NCBI GenBank assembly: GCA_015680685.1
Contig: MNCI01024360.1
Span: forward strand, 103,095-125,315
Direction of reading: 5' to 3'
Length of the DNA: 22,221 bases
From: Gnetum montanum
Lineage: Eukaryota; Streptophyta; Gnetopsida; Gnetales; Gnetaceae
This document shows positions 18,594 through 22,221 of the stretch, piece by piece. How positions within the stretch are numbered: the first letter of the stretch is position 1; the number at the start of each line of letters is the position of its first letter. A program made the position numbers and the translations under genes. The notes under the pieces are model-generated. The model was given only the letters and a program-made list of their open reading frames with translations. It was not told where the DNA came from and ran no database searches.

Positions 18594-19258
18594 AGATCTA
18601 ATAATTACCCCTTGGGTAATTAAAGATGGCATCAAAAATATGTTCCTAATGCAAATAAACCTTTATAAAAAAGACAAAAGATGCCAGCGAATGGATGTGC
18701 ACAAGGATGGGACTAGTTGTAGTAATCTTAGGCTAGGGGACAAGGATAAGAAGAGTACTAGATACACTTAGTGCACTAGCCAATACTTCAAACTCAATAA
18801 TCTATCCAAGAAGAGGTACCAACACCATTTACTACTACACCAACAACACAAGTGATACTCCCTAAAAAGTGTATTAGAGTAATCAATGACAAGGTAGTTG
18901 TGGCCAATGTAGTTATTAAGCTAAACTTCAAACCCTTCTTAGAGTTCACTCCATAGGAGATGAGAATGTACCTATAAACATCTTCGCTATTGCACATCTT
19001 AATTACAAATGGCAAGTGATTTTTAGATAATACCTATATGTTTTGGAACAATTAGGTAGCTAAAGCTACTATAAATATAATAGATATATTTGTCTCCTAT
19101 CATTAAAGCCATTGTATCTACACTTGGAATTCCAAATAATGAGGCATTTAGGGGAAATTCTATATCTCTATGTAACCAAGGATGCATGAAATTATTTATG
19201 TGCATTCAAATCTATAGTTTGGAATTATTTTAGTGAGTGGTGATAAACCATTGGTAGT
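18594..19258 (+). pseudogene. Highly degraded ORF2 fragment of an older element (E)
   Basis: An ATG at 18626 (MASK), preceded by AG, resembles the ORF2 start of elements A and B. About 290 bp further on, the frame reads KLNFKPFLEFTP (from about 18917) and then YMFWNN, DIFVSYH and AIVSTLGIPNNE (to about 19140). This follows B's ELNFGPFLDNAP, YLFWMNRQ, DIYVSYS and AIVQALGLPE in order, and the ATG-to-motif distance is close to B's 305 bp. Stops and shifts are many. It is interrupted at 19258 by LTR D. Its orientation is opposite to LTRs C and D, so it does not belong to them. Confidence 0.55.
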
Positions 19259-20008
19259 TGATGAGCGGCAAGGTACCCCTACACCCAACCATATGAATAT
19301 GAGCATTCATGTGTGATCCGGTCAAACTCCAAGGATTAAGTGCTTATGCGCTTACACAGAATAAGGATGAGTTATGCAATCGTTGTCTTCTCAAGCTTAC
19401 TTGTAAGGCACAATTGTATGGTTAAGTAAACTCGAGGTATATGATTTTTATGTTTTTTATATTTTTATCTAAATCTCCTAAGTGTGTGTAATGAAAAGAT
19501 TTAATTAACTAATGGGTCTTTGTAACTCTAATGTGAATCAAATCCTAACACCAGCATCCGTTCCCACTCTCCGGACACATCCTGAACCAATGTAACACTA
19601 CTGGGGTTACCAAATGCTAGTCGTTACTGGGTTACCAAGTGTTCCATGCATGCTTGAAGTGGTCGTGCTAAGTGTGCTAATTCATTGATAATCGATAATT
19701 CATAAATCTATGGAAATAACATTAATTAACTCCTGAAAGCATCAAATAACAGTAAATAATATTAAATGCAATAATTAAACTATTCTTAATGTTGCAAGGT
19801 TTATCACAAAGTTTTTCTTTATTTCCGGACACAAGGTGTGCTCAGGTACACAATGCTCAAATAAAGATCCATTCACTTTATGACTCCTACTGCGAGCACT
19901 CAGAAATAATTCTAACTCTAGAATAGAAAAAACTGTAAGAGTTTGGCTAAGGATTGAAAAACTAATGCCAAACCAAGTTCCCTTGTCTCCTATTTATAGC
20001 CAATGAGC
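19259..20008 (-). repeat. LTR D, truncated in U3 (reverse orientation)
   Basis: On the minus strand it ends GGGGTACCTTGCCGCTCATCA-like at 19259, as in LTRs A and B. TATAAATA lies at 19998-19991 and AATAAA at 19823-19818, about 170 bp apart, close to LTR A's 175. Upstream of the TATA box only about 10 bases remain before LRR coding sequence begins, whereas about 130-150 bp of U3 would be expected. No PBS adjoins the U5 end. It is probably a solo or fragmentary LTR. Confidence 0.75.
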
Positions 20009-20892
20009 CAGGTAGGAAGATGACTGTGCAAATTGTTGATACCAAAATTTAAGATTGTAAGAGCCGTAAGGTTGCTTAAACAATGGGGACTAGTTCCACT
20101 CATACTGTTTTCGCAAAGAAAAAGTTTAGTGAGATGGTAGAGACTGGCAAGTGCACAAGGAATGAAACCCTTCAAATGATTTTCACCAAGAGCAAAATGT
20201 CGCAAGAAAGAAAGGTTGCCTAGTTGAGCATGAATGATGCCATGAACGTTGTTAGAAGAAAGGTCAAGGAATTCAAGTTTGTGGAGTGCTCCCAGCCATG
20301 AAGGGATTTGTCCATTCAACTTATTTTAGTAAACATTGAAGGTCTTAAGGTTTTGGAGTGTTGCAAATGACTGAGGAATGTCACCAACCAAGGAATTTGA
20401 GCACAGAGCAAGAAATTGCAACGAAGAAAGGTTTCCTATCTGATAAGGAATCCCACCTTCAAATTCATTTCCACATAGATCTAACTATTTAAGCCTCTGC
20501 AAAGTGCCAAGGGATGATGGGATTGTACCAGAGAAAGCATTATTGTAAATATCTAGTTCATGCAGGAATGATAAGTTTGAGAGGTGGGGAGACAGGGATC
20601 CACGCAACGTGGCATTTTCCAGAACAATTTCCACAACTCGACCATGATGTTTGGTGGAGCAGCTAATTCCAGTCCAATTGTATGCAATGACATCATGATC
20701 GTTCCAATCATGGAGAAGAGAGAGTGGATCACTAGTGATGCACTTCTTGAATTGAATGAGAGCTCTCATATCATTCAAAGCTCCATCATGACGTGTATGA
20801 GCTTTAGCAAGAGCAACAAAGAAAAAGGAGAAGCACAAACAAAGCAGAAGCAGAAGGCCAAAAGGAAGAGTAGCAAAAGAAGAGGAGGCCAT
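20009..20892 (-). pseudogene. 5' fragment of an LRR receptor-like gene, truncated and with two nonsense codons
   Basis: Such proteins are cell-surface receptors (LRR receptor kinases or receptor-like proteins) in development or defence. The start is taken at 20892 because it opens a typical signal peptide (MASSSF, then a Leu/Phe-rich core, about 30 residues); an upstream in-frame ATG at 20958 is possible. The LRR N-cap follows (ALIQFKKCITSDPLSLLHDW; NWTGISC), where the usual first Cys of C-x-W-x-G-x-x-C is Tyr. Eight 24-residue LRRs plus a partial ninth follow (L..L.L..N...G.IP...). The frame is uninterrupted except for stops at 20487-20485 and about 20325, both explained by a Gln codon turned stop. 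It ends in LTR D near 20009; the transmembrane and kinase parts are not in the window. Sequence type suggests the FLS2/EFR-like class, by pattern only. Confidence 0.82.
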
Positions 20893-21293
20893 TGTGCAAA
20901 GGTAGGGGAAGGCAGGAATGTGTAATAATACATAATTTGCTATCCATGTTGAGCTCAATTTAAACTTGTCTGCCCATGTTTAGTCATTTGACTCGACATT
21001 GACTTTTCAAAATAAATTTTTGAGCATTAGTTAAATAACGTATTAACTTGAAGTTTTTCTTTATTGGTGGACGAGAAATCTGCTTCATTGTTTCAGACTT
21101 CTATTCCCGCGTAATTCTCGTTTTCTTTCCAGAGTGGCATTCCTATAATCTTCCCACCTTTGGTGACGTTTTTGGACATTTATAATCTTGCTGTAGTATA
21201 TGCCATCCTTACGGTGCAGAGTCAGGTCAAGAAAATCATTAGAAAAACATCGGTTTATGTCACCTCTATTATTAAAAAAACATCCGTTTATTA
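20893..21293. other. Upstream flank of the LRR pseudogene
   Basis: No gene, RNA or element boundary is recognised. It should contain the gene's former promoter (minus strand), but I see no convincing TATA box at a suitable distance. Confidence 0.4.
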
Positions 21294-21320
21294 TTAAAAA
21301 AACATCGATTTATGTTCACC
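21243..21320 (+). repeat. Short direct repeats with the core AAAAACATCSRTTTAT
   Basis: Three copies of an A-run followed by CATC and TTTAT occur at 21243, 21274 and 21294. The first and third continue with TGT(T)CACCT. They look like local duplications. Confidence 0.6.
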
Positions 21321-21596
21321 TTTAGTAATGCCCTCCCTCCTGAGATGACTTGTCATCAATTTTCTTTGTAAACGCGATGGTTTTATGTTCATCATCAACG
21401 CCGTGCTGGCCGAGAATCTGATTTTCCGCATTTCTGTAAAAAGTGGTCCGCCCAACGCGTTTTCCCTTAATTTTCTAACCATAATTGACGGAGAAGAAGC
21501 TTGACCAGGGAAAGTATATGCTTTTCTATTCAAAGCATTTGCCACAGAGTCCAGTCCGTCCCATTCCAATGCATTATTTACCCATTTGATCCTCAT
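21294..21596 (-). CDS. Open reading frame of 100 codons, function not recognised (doubtful)
   Basis: It starts MRIKWVNNALEW and ends within the A-rich repeat at 21294-21320. No domain, signal peptide or membrane segment is seen. It lies divergently placed behind the LRR pseudogene, about 400 bp upstream of it on the same strand. The segment is less AT-rich than its flanks. The plus strand over about 21358-21497 is also open in one frame, so openness alone is weak support. It may be a chance frame, an exon of an unknown gene or a relic of another repeat. Confidence 0.2.
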   Translation of the reverse strand: MRIKWVNNALEWDGLDSVANALNRKAYTFPGQASSPSIMVRKLRENALGGPLFTEMRKIRFSASTALMMNIKPSRLQRKLMTSHLRREGITKGEHKSMFF

Positions 21597-21607
21597 GGAT
21601 GGGTTAC

Positions 21608-21706
21608 CACAAAGGTATTATTGTTCCACAAATTTTGACAATTTCAAACATTGTTAGCACAAAGGTATTATTGTTCACAAATTTTCACAATTTCAGACAT
21701 TTTCAG
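21608..21706 (+). repeat. 50-bp tandem duplication
   Basis: Two units start CACAAAGGTATTATTGTTC at 21608 and 21658, exactly 50 bp apart, and continue with similar ACAAATTTT.ACAATTTCA.ACATT sequence. They differ at a handful of positions. Confidence 0.85.
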
Positions 21707-22221
21707 AATCCAACGTGATGTTGTGTTCAAACTCTTTAACCATCTACATAATCTATGCGTACATAATCTATTGCACCATAATTTGTATAATGGATATAAT
21801 AGTCTTTTTTTAACCTTTTTTTATTTTTTGAGAAACTCCTGCCTTGTGAGTGCCAAAACTAGGTGAAATTACAGTTCTATACTACCAAAAAGTAATTTAC
21901 AATTAGCATTAAATTTGCTCTATATAAATTTTAATATCATGTTAATGAAAATGTAAATGGATTATGCAAATATTTTATTATGATTATATATTTTAAAAGC
22001 TAATAATATAATACTTAAAAGTAAACGGGTCCAAACATCATTAAGTCTATTTTCATTTAAAAGAAATTGCAAAAAATGAACTATGTTGAGTGGGTGTATA
22101 TATGTAGATTTAGTCTTTGGGTAGTGTTGACTCAAAATATATCCTATGCATTGTCTATGGCATTGTTTTGTAAAATTTATCATTTTCTATTACAAAATTT
22201 AATTTTTAAATGTTTTTAAAC
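21707..22221. other. AT-rich flank without recognised features
   Basis: Strongly AT-rich. Short open frames on either strand have no coding character. No LTR end, tRNA or other element was recognised up to the window end. Confidence 0.5.

Noticed and set aside
4779-18598. Target-site duplication for LTR C (AAAAC against AGATC)
   Set aside because: Only three of five bases agree, which is too weak to claim; boundaries rest on the LTR ends alone.
20584-20925. 113-codon plus-strand frame
   Set aside because: It is antisense to the signal peptide and first repeats of the LRR pseudogene, which has clear domain structure.

Overview
The window looks like nuclear DNA from a seed plant with a large, retrotransposon-rich genome. 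The evidence is a stack of nested Ty3/gypsy LTR retrotransposons with a tRNA-Asp-type primer site and Athila/Tat-like pol, next to a decayed leucine-rich-repeat receptor gene. No intact cellular gene is visible. The species cannot be named from this sequence; old, decayed nests of this kind would suit a gymnosperm or another large plant genome, but that is inference.

Layout. (1) 1-4619 is the 3' part of element A: a degraded gag, no pol, a long non-coding spacer, both ends of a second ORF (ORF2) with its middle deleted, a polypurine tract and an 877-bp LTR. (2) 4620-4783 and 18594-19258 appear to be two pieces of an older related element E (spacer plus the start of ORF2). (3) 4784-5068 and 18337-18593 are the two halves of an LTR (C) in reverse orientation. 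(4) 5069-18336 is a complete 13.3-kb element B inserted into LTR C and flanked by a perfect 5-bp target duplication (ACTAC). (5) 19259 to about 20008 is another reverse LTR (D), truncated just upstream of its TATA box. (6) About 20009-20892 (minus) is the 5' part of an LRR receptor-like gene with two nonsense codons, joined directly to LTR D. (7) 20893-22221 is AT-rich flank with short tandem repeats and one open frame of unknown meaning.

Element B is the informative unit. Its order is 5' LTR, PBS, gag, protease, RT/RNase H, integrase, about 2 kb of non-coding spacer, ORF2, PPT, 3' LTR. Gag-pol stays in one reading frame for over 5 kb and is broken almost only by nonsense codons. ORF2 encodes a protein with a domain resembling the 'putative plant transposon protein' family, followed by a long coiled coil. 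Just upstream of ORF2 lies a module that resembles the LTR's own U3 promoter (GCGGCCAC, CCCCGT..ATGCAGC, CCTATA). It is followed by a possible AT-rich leader intron whose acceptor AG abuts the ORF2 ATG. This suggests ORF2 had its own promoter or a spliced transcript.

Element A looks like a gag-only, non-autonomous relative that kept the spacer, the ORF2 ends and the termini, so it may once have been mobilised by a B-like partner. Everything here is decayed; stop codons fit mostly C-to-T/G-to-A change, as expected of methylated, silenced plant repeats.
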